The position numbers were made by a program, and so were the translations under genes. Below the pieces are notes generated by a model. It did no database searches and was not told the origin of the DNA. It worked only from the letters and a program-made list of their open reading frames with translations. Of a DNA stretch of 64,000 nt, positions 22,515 through 34,890 are shown piece after piece (position 1 is the first letter of the stretch; each line of letters begins with the position of its first letter). This DNA is from Morchella semilibera (Eukaryota; Ascomycota; Pezizomycetes; Pezizales; Morchellaceae). The stretch covers positions 2,436,731-2,500,730 of the forward strand of contig WBVU01000005.1 of NCBI GenBank assembly GCA_009192285.1, written 5' to 3'.

Positions 22515-25500
22515 GTAAGTCTTAAACTCATTTGATCTGACCACCATGAGAAAACCTGTTACCTACCAACGGCGTATTTATCGGATCATCGATCAAAACC
22601 TACAAAAAACCTGTTCATAGCTAGATACCTTAGTGATAGGCACATTCGCTGACTGAATCCGAGTATTAGGGCGAGTGGCGGATGCTAACTTTGGTATCAT
22701 AGCCCGTAGGTCAGTCTAAGGAAATAAGGATCCCTAGGTTGCTAAACGTAGGAGGTGAATGTACTCATGTCATTTAGGCCCCAGCAGATACTCCCGAGAA
22801 GCGCACTGTGAGTAGCACGCTCTGTAAATAACTACATGTATTACGTCATTCATCGTTACCGCTCAAAAGGAAACTAGGAGATGGCAAAACAATGAAGCAG
22901 CAAAATGTTTTATGTAGATAGAAATGGTTATGCTTATATCTAAGTACAGTCGTTCACGGGTTGAAAACGGACACTAGGTGTTTACGAACAGGGGATTTTA
23001 ACGAATAAGTAGTATTAAAAAGAAGCCTGGCTGTTTCTCACTCATAGTTATAATCCCTGCCCGTCAATATCCAGTGTCTAAGTATCCGAGTTCACCCAGT
23101 GAGCGACTGTAGCCCAGATTGTAAATTCCATATTTGTGCGACAATTACCAAATTTCAAAGGAGCTGCATAGGTCCAAATCTGAGAATCTGATGAGGTCTT
23201 GGCACACATTTCAGCATTGTTCGCTACATCTCATGCAAAACTTGATATCTTTACAAAACAAGGTTATAGTATTGAATAGCCCTTTCTTAGCACTAGAATT
23301 TGCATGTACTTTGATGAAAGGCCTGACCTATGAGGAAAAATCCACGTCCCAAGCCCTATGCGGCACATTACTATAAAATAGGCAGTACTGGTATTCCGCC
23401 GTGCTGTCGTGGCGCATCCGGAGCGGAGGATTAGGAAAGTATTTCACAAAACCCACATCGACGGTCGATCGATCTTGACTAAGTTGTTATGTCGTCTAAA
23501 TAATCGATTTTTGGTACATTTTTGAACCCACACGAAGACCCGTGGCGTATTGATCTGCAGCTGTAAACTACATGTACATGTACATGTACTCCCACTGCAG
23601 CGCCCCGGCCATACATACATGTACACTTACATGTACTTAACATTAGTCTTTTCCTAGTCCCCTTCCGACAGCTCGCCTGCAGCTGCTCACTCGCAGGTGA
23701 GTTTGGTCGCACATTAAACATCCATGTACGGTTTACTATAATATACTCGCAGTATATCAGGTAATACAGTATTAACACAGGAATGTTTTCAGATTCATGC
23801 GCACTTCTGAGCCCTTCAAAATTGCAATCCTCAACCGTCCGGCACCTTTATATAGCCAGCCCCAGGAGTGTATATTCATACACTAGCTAGTACATGTTTA
23901 TTTCCCATCTCACTGAAGTGACTGTACTGGCGAAGATACAAGTAGCCAAAGAGTGGCCCGTTTTTGAATGTCGTTCATCTCGATAGCGATAATTGAGGGT
24001 CTCGCCGTATTGATTAGCAGCACTATGCAGTACATGCATGAATCTGAACTACAGAGTACATACCTCTTGTAATACATCAAGTAAGTACAAAGTATGTATG
24101 CTCTCAACTTGCTACTTGTATATACATATACATGTACTTACATATGTACTTATTAGTCTCGTTCCAACTATTGTGAGCAATGTACATGTGTTTCCGTCGT
24201 CTGGTCCCGCTCCTCCCCCTTCTCTCCCCGCCATCCATTCTTCAATCTTTGAGCAGTTAGCCATCTTCAGGAACCACTCTCACTGTGACAGGATCATCAT
24301 ATCATCATACGCGAACACAGGCCAGCTTTATCGTACCCACATCAACCACAGGGATCCCTGACAGTCCCACCCACAACCCACCCTAGTGGGGCTATTCCGC
24401 ACAGTTAGTGATTTGTTTCTTTCAACCCTCCTTTCATCATCATTGAACCCGCTTTCCCAGCCGTCGATGATGATTGCAAGCCAGAAGTACTGACTGTGTC
24501 GGCAGCTAACATCCCCCGTTATACGATATATTCCTCCTTCACACAGCTGCAGAACTCTACAGTATTTCCAAACTTGTTCCAAACTCTGAAATCACAACTG
24601 CTGTTGATCGTTGGAGCAACATCGGGCCAACTCTATACCGAATAATGAAATTGTTGCGGTTCTACTGTATTTAAATTCCGCTGAGTTTGTTTTCATGGGG
24701 GGCGAGGGCGAGATATTCTCCAGATACAATGGAAGGGAAATTGGCCCCCTCATTAATCTGGCGGAGAGAAGCCAAGCGATAAAGCTAGCTACAAGGATGC
24801 ACTCAAGCTAGGCAGAAAGGGAGGAGAGGGGGTGAAAACGGTTAGTGACCCCCCGCTAAAACCGAAAACGTTATGAGAAAAGCTGACACTTTTTAGCAAC
24901 CACTTGTGAATGTAGTTTGGACAATTTTGAAGGAATAGATTATCAACCAATCAAGCTATCGATAACCCCAACGGAACCCACAAGACCGCCCCCAACGCCA
25001 CAACAAATACACCCCCCAAACCGCACAACAAAACCACCAACAGGCATCCATCCCCAGCGTTCAAGGCCCCGTTTAGGGTTCGTCAATTTGCCAATTACTA
25101 GCCGGACTATTTCTTACGACCCGTCTAGATCTAGACTAAAGCCGTGATCTGAGCTAGTTTTATCCCAGGGCGCGATCCGGAGTTTTCCTTTCTTTTCCTT
25201 TCTTTTTTTTTTTTTTTTGCTATTTGGATTGAGTGCTAGGAAAAGTCAAATTTCATTTCCCTAACTACAATCCACGCAACTACACACATGTGTTTGGATT
25301 CACAAGATTTGTAGCAGAGAATCACTATAATCGTTTTGGCAGATCATAATGTAACTAGATCATGATATCACAAAACTTTATTTCATATGTAAGCCGAATT
25401 CAAACACAGCTTCTAAACGACTGTTCAAAGGGCCCCAAACGAACCTAACAAATTTGAGACTATGCAGTACATGCCCTAACCTTGTTGTTTGGTGAGACAT

Positions 25501-28500
25501 GATGACTCACTCGGGGCTTTTTATTTTATTTTTATTTTTTATTTTTATTTTATTTGCATGCAGACTTTTGTCTATGGCAATACCACACTCCTCCTAACAA
25601 AGACAATATTTATGGTATCGAAATCACCAATTATGACAATTTCGTCCCCTTCCCAGCTTAAACAATTGAGTTATGTTCCTCCTAGGCCTTCCTGTCCTGC
25701 ACCACCCCCTTAGCCCACCAGACCCAGCCCGCCTTCTTCCCTTCCTTCCTCTTCCCCACCTCTCCCGCTTCTTTTGCGTAGCCATTGCATGAACCGTTTC
25801 CGGGGATGATCGACCGACTGATTACATCATAACGAGGCACATGCAGTCGAGGGACTACAGCACGCGATCCCCTCCCTCTCACCTCGCCCCCTCTCATTTC
25901 ATAGAATTAATACAAAACCCTCTCGGCAGAACGCCCCTCCACCCACCACCATCTTTAAAACAAAATGAAAAGAGAAGAAATGTCACTTTATGAAAGTTTT
26001 GATCAACTCCTTTCTCCTGTCCTTAAGTCTCCTTCCATATGAGGTTGCCCTTACTCCTATATCTGCCCAGATGGAATCCGTTGCATTTGAATATAATAAG
26101 AGAGGAAAAGTCCTTCCACTAGGTCTCTTAAATCGCATTAACCACGCGACAAACTCAATACTCCAAGCCCTCTGGGAACGCTGGCAACGGGAGGACGAGC
26201 CAAAACGATGCCAGCCAGATACGTTAAGTAACTTGATGTATTATTAAATGCGTTTAATATCCTGTTCGACAAGACCACAATGTCCTGATACCCATCCGAT
26301 TATCGTGATATTGAGAAAATAATTAACGTTGTTTCTTGTGGTAGCGCCTAGGTTTTACGACCTGTTACATGTCCAATCTTGCTAGTGTGATAAAAAGTAT
26401 TTTGCTCAGACCCGGAACTTTCTTTTTACATGTATATAGCACCTGAAGCCTCTTAGCCCACTAGATAGGTTGTAACCTTGCCATACACCTAATAAGTATA
26501 TAGATATACCGATATACAATGTGGATTTTAAGGGTTTTGATTGGCTAGGTTTCTTGGATTTGCTTTTTGGTACTATTAGAATTGTGTTTCTATTGATTCC
26601 AATGCTTTTGATTGTTATGTCACCCCAAAAGACAGCCAAATTAGTCAAGTAGGTGAGCTTAACCTATACCGGCCTATATATATCGTGGCTATCCAACAAT
26701 GATCATAATACCGAAAGCCCGGCAATATGGCTCTTGATGCATTTTCCGGTACCAGCAATGTCGGATGAATGTGAACGTGTATTTATTTAGCAGGTAAGAC
26801 CAGGTTCAGAATAGGGGTAAGAACCTATCTAACTAATAAACTATTAGTCCAAAACAACTTATAACGGATAGAAGGAATAGATTAGATAATGTGATTGAGG
26901 TTGGGGAATATCAGAAATCATATATGGGCTAAAGCAGGACTGGTTACGTTCGATTCCGCTGGTGAAGTATCCAGTCTTTGCCAGTGGGTATTGAATAGCA
27001 ATGAGCCTGTCGCAAAAATCCGTCAAGCTCGATACAAACATGAGCTAAAAGTTGAAAAAATACCCACGGGCTTATGAGAGTATGAGCATAACCCATGAGA
27101 GTTCGAGCTGTATCAGTCATATGTTCATTTTTGCTTAAAATTCTATTTAACAGTAGGTTAAATTAATACCCATACGGCGAACAGTAGAAGTATCTGTATT
27201 TTTGCACGAGCAACGACTGGAAACTAAAGACTTTTCTGCTGTACTCGGTGGTCACACTGTAGTCTTTGATATAATATAACACAATGTAATTTCGCCCGGC
27301 TCCAATACAAATATTTCTTTAAATGTACACAGGGTGTCGGAAAGTGATGAATATTTGGTAGTTTCATAGCCACACGGAAGCCAACCCCCACACCAGGCTA
27401 TTTCAAGGTAAATATGAGTGTGCAGATACTCTTCATCAAGTATATGCTTAGTACTTAGGTATGTAGAGAAGCTCTGTACGATTTTGTTGTGTTGTGATAA
27501 AGTATTTGGGCGTACGTTGTCCTAGTCAAAATGTGCATCACTGTCCAACACCCTGGGTACAGAAATAGTCTCGCTTTGGTAATGACCTATAGTTAGGGTT
27601 AGTTAGGGCTCGTTTAGAATAATAACTATGGTGCCGGTCGCAATATACCTAGAATCACCACCATTAGATCAGGTCGGAAACGATTTATTTGGATATCTAA
27701 GGTGGTTTTTTTGAACAAAAGCATCTTTTTACATACAATATATGCGCTTTCAAGTGGATAAGTTACCAAACCGTGGTTTTGGGTGTACTATTGGGATCCA
27801 CCATTAATTAGACCCAGCACACCCAAACCTGTAAATCTATCAGTGCCTCAGGATTTTTGAAGAGTGAGAAATCAAAAGACCATTCTGTAGCCCTAGTGAT
27901 CCTCTACGGATTGGTCATTTCAATTTTTTCTCTATCTTATATTTTCGGGGTGTGATATATTTGGCGTAAGGGAGGCCGGTATTGAACACGGATAGCGTAG
28001 GTTCATCACGACCGGCACCATAATGTGCCATAAAGCGCACTCGCAGGTCTATATATGAGGGAGATTTCGCCCGCTTTTTGAACGCTCGGGACGGGGCATA
28101 TAGTATGTGACAGGGCTCCTAGAGGTATGCTAGTCGCCAGCAATTAAGCCACGCGTCACCGAGGACCTCCGGACCTCATTGAGTCATTCCTGACAGAAGC
28201 CATGTTAGGCCTCGACCATTTTCACGTAGAAGCCACATGCAGCATGCCACACTTACCGTAACCTTACGAGATAAATCTTGTGGCGGCCATGGGGTTTGGG
28301 ATTGTGGTTTGTTTCCTTCCACAGGGGCACAGCTAGGTTTATGAAAATAGCAGAAAGTTCTGTCCTCTCCTTTCAGATTTACGACACCTCGCTACATGGA
28401 CGTTTTATATTCCTGTCGGTTTTAGGACCTCTAGTTTTGAAAAGCATGGGAACTTTTAGGGTACTTTTTTCTACATTGGCCCATCCCTAATATCCTAATA

Positions 28501-31500
28501 GCTAACAACAAGATATGATCTTAAAAATTCGAGCAGATAGAATGATAGAGTAGGTAGAACTGAGTCGGTCCAATAATATTAAGAATATGTGTTGCTTGAT
28601 GAGCAATAACCGTTCAAACTTGAGGTATTCAAACAGCTCCGCACCAAGGATTCCCACGCCGGGTGACTATAAAACAGGAAACTAGTAAAATAGTGCGTAT
28701 TTCCAGTTCAAGCGGAACACCACCAACGCGACACCAGAAAATCGGGTAATGAACGAAGGGAAAACAAGCCCGTAGTAAACTATCAAAGGCAGGCAGTTTG
28801 CTAAAAGGCCTCGATACAGTCGGAAAGAGATTTGAGTACTCAGATGCCACTTCACGAGGTTGTCAAAAGCGGTAGTAGCACCTGCGGGGTCTGCCTCGTC
28901 GCCCAAATCAATCTGGTAATTGCTGTTGACGGCATCCGGGCTGCTATCATGGAGCTAGACGGGGACAGAAGGCGCAGTGGGCTACAACAATGGGCACCTT
29001 TGAGGATTCCATCCAGCGTTGCAACTTTTCAGTAGTATGAACTGTGGGCTCGGAGGTGCTGAGCTGAGCAAGGAAGTTTGACCCGTGTGATGTAATCAGT
29101 GTTACTTAGGTGAAATAGTGACAACAACCCAGGTTATTGATAGCAAGATCTGATACGCACTCCACTGGGGCATGCTCGTGCTTATCTACCTGCCACATGT
29201 CAGTCATAGACTGGGGGGTGAGCTAATCTTCTGGGAATTGCTATTCAATGTCATCCTCAGCATATGAGGATACGTGGATACACCCTGACGGTCATTGTTC
29301 AGGACACTGTTGAGCCGACGAGGCCAAAGCTCTGATGCCTCTCCCCATCTTGTCGGAACTGCAGTAAAAGCGAAGGGTGGAGTGTATTCAGGTCAAGGGG
29401 TGGACGGGGGCCGCTGAACCAGTGGCCGCAAGTCTCTGGTGGTGGGCGGATCCTTGTATATTGATATCGCAGCTTTTCAGAGCGGACTGTAAGTACTCTA
29501 CATGTATATAGTGATGGATGCACGATGCCTCGCCCTCAACTACCCCCGGCTATAAGGGTGATACTTACAGTCTAAGAATTCAGTGTTATCGTATGCGTAA
29601 TACACGCAGTTACCCCGGGGGTCCTCAAAGTGACAAAGGACCTCGATTTCGCAAGCCACTGGCCACCGTGTTCAATCAAGTGTTGGAGATGCGTGTGATT
29701 TATATCGGTCGAATTGCACCAGACAAAGCTATAAAGCAGTACCTGGAGACAAGGGTGGAAAAAGTGGACTGCTGGGTCTAGCTTTGATCATGGTGGTCAG
29801 TACCGCCCCCGTGTACAAGAGCTGCGAAAGCGGGGCCAGAGACATCCACATCTACATGTAAGTAAGTGATACGGAGGCCCGGTCTACATGTAATCTAAAG
29901 TACACACACATACATCTTAGTTAGTGCATTCCCTCCAAGAGCAGACGGATTGACCTGTTGGGCAGGACTTGCAACGAGTCACACATCATGTAATCTCACA
30001 CATGAACCCTAACCCTGAGCATTGTAAATATGAACTAGTCAGATTACATGTATGTTCTATCAACCTTGGATACAATAGAGGCCAATATAAGACAGTCACA
30101 CATATCTGTACCGGACATATAGATACATGTAGTTCCAGGCACAATGGCCGACCGTGCGCGCCCAGAAGCAACACCCATTACAGCACTGAGTCTTTGCCAT
30201 TCTATGCCCACCGGAGATGTATTTTTTTGGTGTAGAGTATTCCTGCCGTGGCACAATGAAACCTCCAAGATTACGTGGTTCGGTCGATGTGGCGTCCTCC
30301 CGACCAATATCGTTCTCTGGGGTTGATGCGAGCTAAGGTGCGCGCGCCAGTGAACCCAGCATGTATACATACATGTAGCTATTACTATCAAACAAAGAAA
30401 TGATCAGAGTGTGGTTCTATATGGAAAAATAGAAATCTAATACTCTAACAATGGTGCGGGATTTAGATTATTTATCGAGCAACGTCTATGCCTTGAACCG
30501 ACCTCCAGCGTACTCAGTTAGGGGCCGCCCACAACCCGCCATGCCACAGCCCTCAGCGAAACATCAACGCCTTGCAACCGCTCTGTCATGCCTATTATAT
30601 GGCCGCTCTCTCATCCCCCCACCCACACACTTGACCACAAGGTATCACTCGTGCCAAGGCCATACCCCTGCACTCCATTAAGCGAGCTTGGCGGCTATCT
30701 AGTAAGCGGCGGTTAGTTTGGCGATTCTGTAGGATCGAAGCAGGCCCGTACAGGTGTCATCGAGGAGGTACATTATCAAGCTTTCTATTCCATTGAATAC
30801 AAGCAACGGTTGGAGCAGATTACCAGGTAGGCGCTTTGATCGCTAGTAACATAAAGTCTTGGCACCGAGAAGCGAGTGATATACCGTGAGTTGCCGAGCC
30901 CGCCCGACATTGGTGGCGTGACTCCTGGCGCCTACCTACCCTCTGTAAGTATCTCATTGATCGGTAGAGACCAGGAGGGTGATTCCCTCTCCTCATACTT
31001 GCTGTCTCATTGTGTAGACGGTATTGAGAGTCTAATGTGCAATTTAGCTAGCTTGGAGATACCAAATTAAGACGCAAGCAATATCACCAACGGTCCACAC
31101 AGGTTGCGGAACACCTGGTCATGGATTATCACTCGAGGCCGGGTGATAGTATGTGAGAACAAACACGCGGGTGGCGGAGATTCGAGGTAACTACAGTACC
31201 GGTACTGTGGCTAGCTCGACACATGGGGGCATTAAAAGTTGACCTCCATCTGGCCGGTGGTTCATCCTAGTGGGATACAGTCATATCCAGCCGGGTATAT
31301 ATACGGGAGTGGCAGGCAGTAGAATAGTGAGCGGACCAACTGATTCTCGAACACCATATGTTGAGTCGGTACTACGGGCTTGCCTTTAACTCCGGAGAAA
31401 TGCTAATGGAATCATGATTAGTGAGGCCGGCATGCAGGCAAAGGCGGTCTGGCAACAAAAGTGTGTACTATCCAAGTGGGAGGTCCGTCTGGCCCCTGTT

Positions 31501-31729
31501 AGCTGTGTGCTGGCCGCCTTTGCCTATATGGATGTAAGTATTGCGCCCCACGAACAAAGTTCAGCCCCCTCAAGATATTAATTCCCATGTGTGGGACTTC
31601 TGGCCGAACTCGGACTGCCATATTTCCCCTGCACCCCCCCCCCCTCTCCCGCGAGTAAGTCTATATCGAGATCGCAATAGGGAGTTTCAGCTAGAATTTC
31701 TGTCAAACCTGTCCGACTTGAACGAATAT
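22515..31729. other. Long gene-poor stretch
   Basis: I find no convincing gene in about 9 kb. Short ORFs, for example 25990-26247 with a hydrophobic N-terminus and 28682-29035, carry no family signal. The stretch is notable for about a dozen TACATGTA palindromes, a GTACATGTAC run at 23569-23635, telomere-like motifs at 27592 and 30005, and T-rich tracts at 25200-25220 and 25520-25555. Confidence 0.4.
23569..23635. repeat. ACATGT palindromic hexamer repeats
   Basis: Three overlapping TACATGTA units (starts 23569, 23575, 23581) and two more at about 23616 and 23628. ACATGT is its own reverse complement. Confidence 0.85.
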
Positions 31730-32012
31730 TGATTTGTGGTTGAAGCAGTATTAAGACGAGAGTGTGGTTTGAACACGTGATCTTAAGTGCAAAGGTTGTG
31801 CGAAGAGTAAGAGTATAGCAAAGAGTTACTGATTGTGCTGCTGGAGTTCCAGAGACAGTGGTGGGTTTTAATCGCTCTATATATACATAATTTCTAAAAC
31901 TATGTGATCTTTGATAACCTAATCATCCTTCTTCCATCTATGACTCATCTCATATTACATAGCTTTTATTTCCACATGTCCGATGTTGCAATGCCAAGCT
32001 TTTATTTCAACA
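31730..32012 (-). mobile_element. 3' LTR of the copia fragment
   Basis: Minus-strand reading TGTTGAAAT...CAAATCA, about 283 bp. It contains the palindromic-type bZIP motif ATGACTCAT at 31940-31948 and a TATATATA box downstream on the minus strand. The far border is inferred from the CA end only. Confidence 0.6.
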
Positions 32013-32442
32013 CTTCCCCTCACTTGCCACATCGTATCAATTCTGACAGTTTATGGTGTGATGGTTTGAGGAGTCCTTTGGTCATAACGTCTGCTACATT
32101 GTTTTCGGTAGGGACGTATAGGAGTTCAAAGGTTCCGATGTCAGGTTGTTTTCTCGTAAAGTGATAGTGTACGTCGATATGTTTTGATAGATCATGTATT
32201 CTTGGGTTCCGACACAGATCTATAAAACCTGTATTATCTGCGTGTAGGAAGTATTGATATTCTTAGTGTAATTCTGTAAGGGCATGTTTCAGCTATACCA
32301 ATTGTCGAGCAGCGAGGGACAGTGCCATAGATTTAGCTTCTGTTGTTGAGACTGCGACTGATTTCTGCTTTCTGCTTCTCCAGCATAGTGCTACTTTTCT
32401 TGGTCTGAACACATATCCTGAGAATGATTTTTTGTCATCAAA

Positions 32443-32579
32443 CATCAGCAAGAGTTCATTTGTCTCCTGATGTCTCCTGAGCCTTAGGAGACTCAAAAAA
32501 TATCCAGGAGTCTCAGGAGACTCTCAGGAGACCTGGGAGACTGTTGGGACACTCCAATCACAAGTTGAGTTTGCTGATG
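32443..32579 (+). mobile_element. CATCAGC-family MITE, copy 3
   Basis: 137 bp with ends CATCAGCAAG and TTTGCTGATG, flanked by AA on both sides (32441-32442, 32580-32581). Inserted in the copia RNase H coding region. Confidence 0.9.
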
Positions 32580-32757
32580 AAGTTGGAGGCGTAAGAGCTG
32601 TCTGTAAATCCGTCGAGTGTTCTAGTGTTTCCTTTTGGGTAGAACAGGGTCGAGTCTTTGGTTCCGTTGAGATATCGGAGTACTCACTTTGCTGTTCATA
32701 GGTGGTCCTCTGTTGGGCATGAGGAATACTGAGAAAGGGCTGTAATAGCGTGGGTAA

Positions 32758-32893
32758 CATTAGCAAACTCAACTTGTGACTGGAGTCTCCCAACAGTCTC
32801 CCGGGTCTCCTGAGAGTCTCCTGAGACTCCGGATATTTTTTGAGTCTCCTGAGACTCAGGAGACATCAGGAGACAAATGAAGTCTTGCTGATG
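32758..32893 (-). mobile_element. CATCAGC-family MITE, copy 4
   Basis: 136 bp, starting CATTAGCAAACTC (one change) and ending CTTGCTGATG, flanked by AA on both sides (32756-32757, 32894-32895). It splits the copia reverse transcriptase end after ATRPDI. Confidence 0.9.
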
Positions 32894-32969
32894 AATATCG
32901 GGTCTGGTAGCTATACTGGCGTACATGAGTGATTCTATTATGTACTGGTATTGTGTTCGTCTAACGGGG

Positions 32970-33422
32970 TATCACGGCTCCGCCTCCTGCATCTCGCCTC
33001 CCGCTAAGGCGTCTTCGGAACAGGGTTGTTGGATAGTATCGGTCGATGTCGGAAGTAGAATGATGGATTAGGAAGGAGCTCGGGTGATAGAATGTAAGCG
33101 CTAGAAAGAATGGGGTAGTATCGGGTTAGAAGTATGGGTATTGGGAATAGTATGGGTGGCACGGAAGTGGGGGAGGTTCTATGGGATTCTATGGTTATGA
33201 GTCATCGGTGTGACAGGGTAGTTGTATATATAGTGTTCGTTCTTTCCTATGTTTCTGCCTCTCTAGGCAACGTCTTCTTTCTGTTAGCAATATATTACTT
33301 TGGCTTCGGCCCTCCTGCCTGCGCCCTGTCCCTGAACCTGATTTCGAACCTGAACCTGAACCTGCCTCGTCTCGGATATCTCCTGAGCTGATCCCGTCCT
33401 TGTCTCTCTGTCTTGAATCTCA
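32970..33422 (+). mobile_element. 5' LTR of the Ty3 element
   Basis: Begins TATCACGG and ends GAATCTCA. It contains ATGAGTCAT at 33197-33205, a TATATATA box about 20 bases later and a CT-rich leader. It has no MITE, so it is the empty reference for the insertion in the 3' LTR. Confidence 0.85.
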
Positions 33423-33495
33423 CCCGCTTTGCCTCTGACCCGACCCTGCCCTGTTAGACTACGTTGTCTCAGCCTTTGGCTCTCGAGATACTACT

Positions 33496-34890
33496 ATGGC
33501 AGCCTCCGGATCTTCGTTCATTATCGCTCCTCCACCTGTTATTACCGAACGCATCGCTAGCAGCGATGTGGTTCTTGCCACTTGGGCCGCTCTTGAGGAT
33601 ATCCAAGCTTTTTCCAATCAATACGACCACCACAAGGCTCTTCTCTTCGATCTTCTGGAGTATAATATCTCTCGCATTAGACATGAGAGAGACATGGCCC
33701 GTTTCGAGAGAGACACGGCTTTGAATACTGCCTCTGTTATCTCCGACTTTGAACAGCAAATCACGACCCTGGAAAGCCAGCTCGCGGAGGTCTGCCAGCT
33801 CAATAGTCTGCTGACGGCCCAAGCAGCTACTCTTCCTCCTGCTCCTCCTATCGCTCCTCCTCCTGCTCCTCCTATCGCTCCTCCTCCTGCTCCTCCCATT
33901 GCTCCGCCTGCGGCTCCACCTCCGACCCCTCGCTCCGAGAAGATTCTCGATCCACCTAAGTTCGAGGGTAAGAGGGAGAAACTCCGCCCCTTTGTTACCC
34001 AACTCCGCCTCAAGATGCTTGCCAACCATGATTGCTTCCCCGCCGCCCAACTTGAAGCCCGCCTTGCCTATGCTATTAACCTTCTTTCTGGTCGTGCCCT
34101 TGCCCAGGTAATGCCCCTCATTGTTGGAGGACGCATCGACCTAGAAGATATTGAGGCCCTGATTACCATTCTGGAAACCGCTTTTGGAGATCCAGACCGT
34201 ATTGCCACCGCCAAACGAGAACTTGAACGTCTTACCCAAGGCAGCCGAGACTTCTCCACCTACTTCGCTGAGTTCCAACGCTTGGCTGCTGAGGTTAGAT
34301 GGAACGATGAGGCCAAGAAACACGCACTCACTCAAGGCCTCTCCCGCGAGCTCCGCTCCGACATGATCCACCACGATGTCCCTGCCACTACTTCTGAATA
34401 TGTTCTTTTGCTCTAAAAGTTGGATAACAGACTCAGGGATGCTCATGCCAGAGACCGCTCCTGCCCCTTTGTCGCCCGTCAACTTTATACTCCCTCTGCT
34501 CCTGCCCGTGCGTCTGCTCCCGCTTCTGCTTCGGCCGCTCCTGCTCCTCACCCATCCTACTCTCCAGGTGGTGCGGTGCCAATGGACCTCTCTGGTGCCC
34601 GCCGCCCCCAGCGCCGTGGCCCGATTACCCCCGTTGAGCGCGCCCGCCGTGCTGCTCAGGGACTCTGCATGTATTGCGGAGGTCCTGAGCATTTTGCTGC
34701 TGAATGTCCTGCCCGTCCTATTGCTCGTCCTGCTCGGGTTGCTGCTACTTCTGAGGTCGGTGTACCTCCGGTTATGTCTGGGGCCGGCACGCCTCCTGTT
34801 GTTAATCATGCTTCTCGCCCTTCTTCTTCTCCGGGTTATGTTGTGGGTTTCCTTTTGGTGCTTCTTCTTCTTTTGGCTCCGGTTCTTTGA
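33496..34890 (+). pseudogene. Ty3 gag with in-frame stop
   Basis: ATG 33496 opens a frame with a coiled N-terminal part, a Pro/Ala-rich linker (PPPAPPIA repeats), the retrotransposon gag core (KFEGKREKLRPFVTQL ... FSTYFAEFQRLA) and a zinc knuckle with C-x2-C-x4-H-x4-C ([14 protein letters not shown]) near 34665. One TAA at 34414-34416 interrupts the frame, most simply from CAA. Gag forms the particle shell and the knuckle binds the RNA. The following protease lies in a different frame, either by programmed shift or by a later indel. Confidence 0.85.

Larger units (their letters stand above)
31730..32964 (-). mobile_element. Ty1/copia retrotransposon 3' fragment with LTR
   Basis: On the minus strand, from 32964 down, the frame reads the end of reverse transcriptase (LMYASIATRPDI, then HAITALSQYSS) and RNase H (SFSGYVF, LCWRSRKQKSVAVSTTEAK, HADNTG, HIDVHYHF, NNVADVMTKGLL), the standard copia order. 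Coding ends at a TGA near 32022. A purine-rich tract (GAGGGGAAG) then precedes an LTR candidate from 32012 down to 31730 that starts TGTTGAAAT and ends CAAATCA. Two CATCAGC-family MITEs interrupt the coding part and an in-frame TAA follows the RNase H region, so it is dead. The 5' part is missing: sequence changes abruptly at 32965 where the gypsy target duplication begins. Confidence 0.85.

Noticed and set aside
25990-26247. 85-codon ORF with a hydrophobic start, possible small secreted protein
   Set aside because: The hydrophobic stretch is short, cleavage site unclear, and there is no cysteine pattern or family match.
33469-34809. Long minus-strand ORFs over the gag region
   Set aside because: Shadows of the plus-strand gag and its Pro/Ala-rich linker; the plus strand has the gag core and zinc knuckle.
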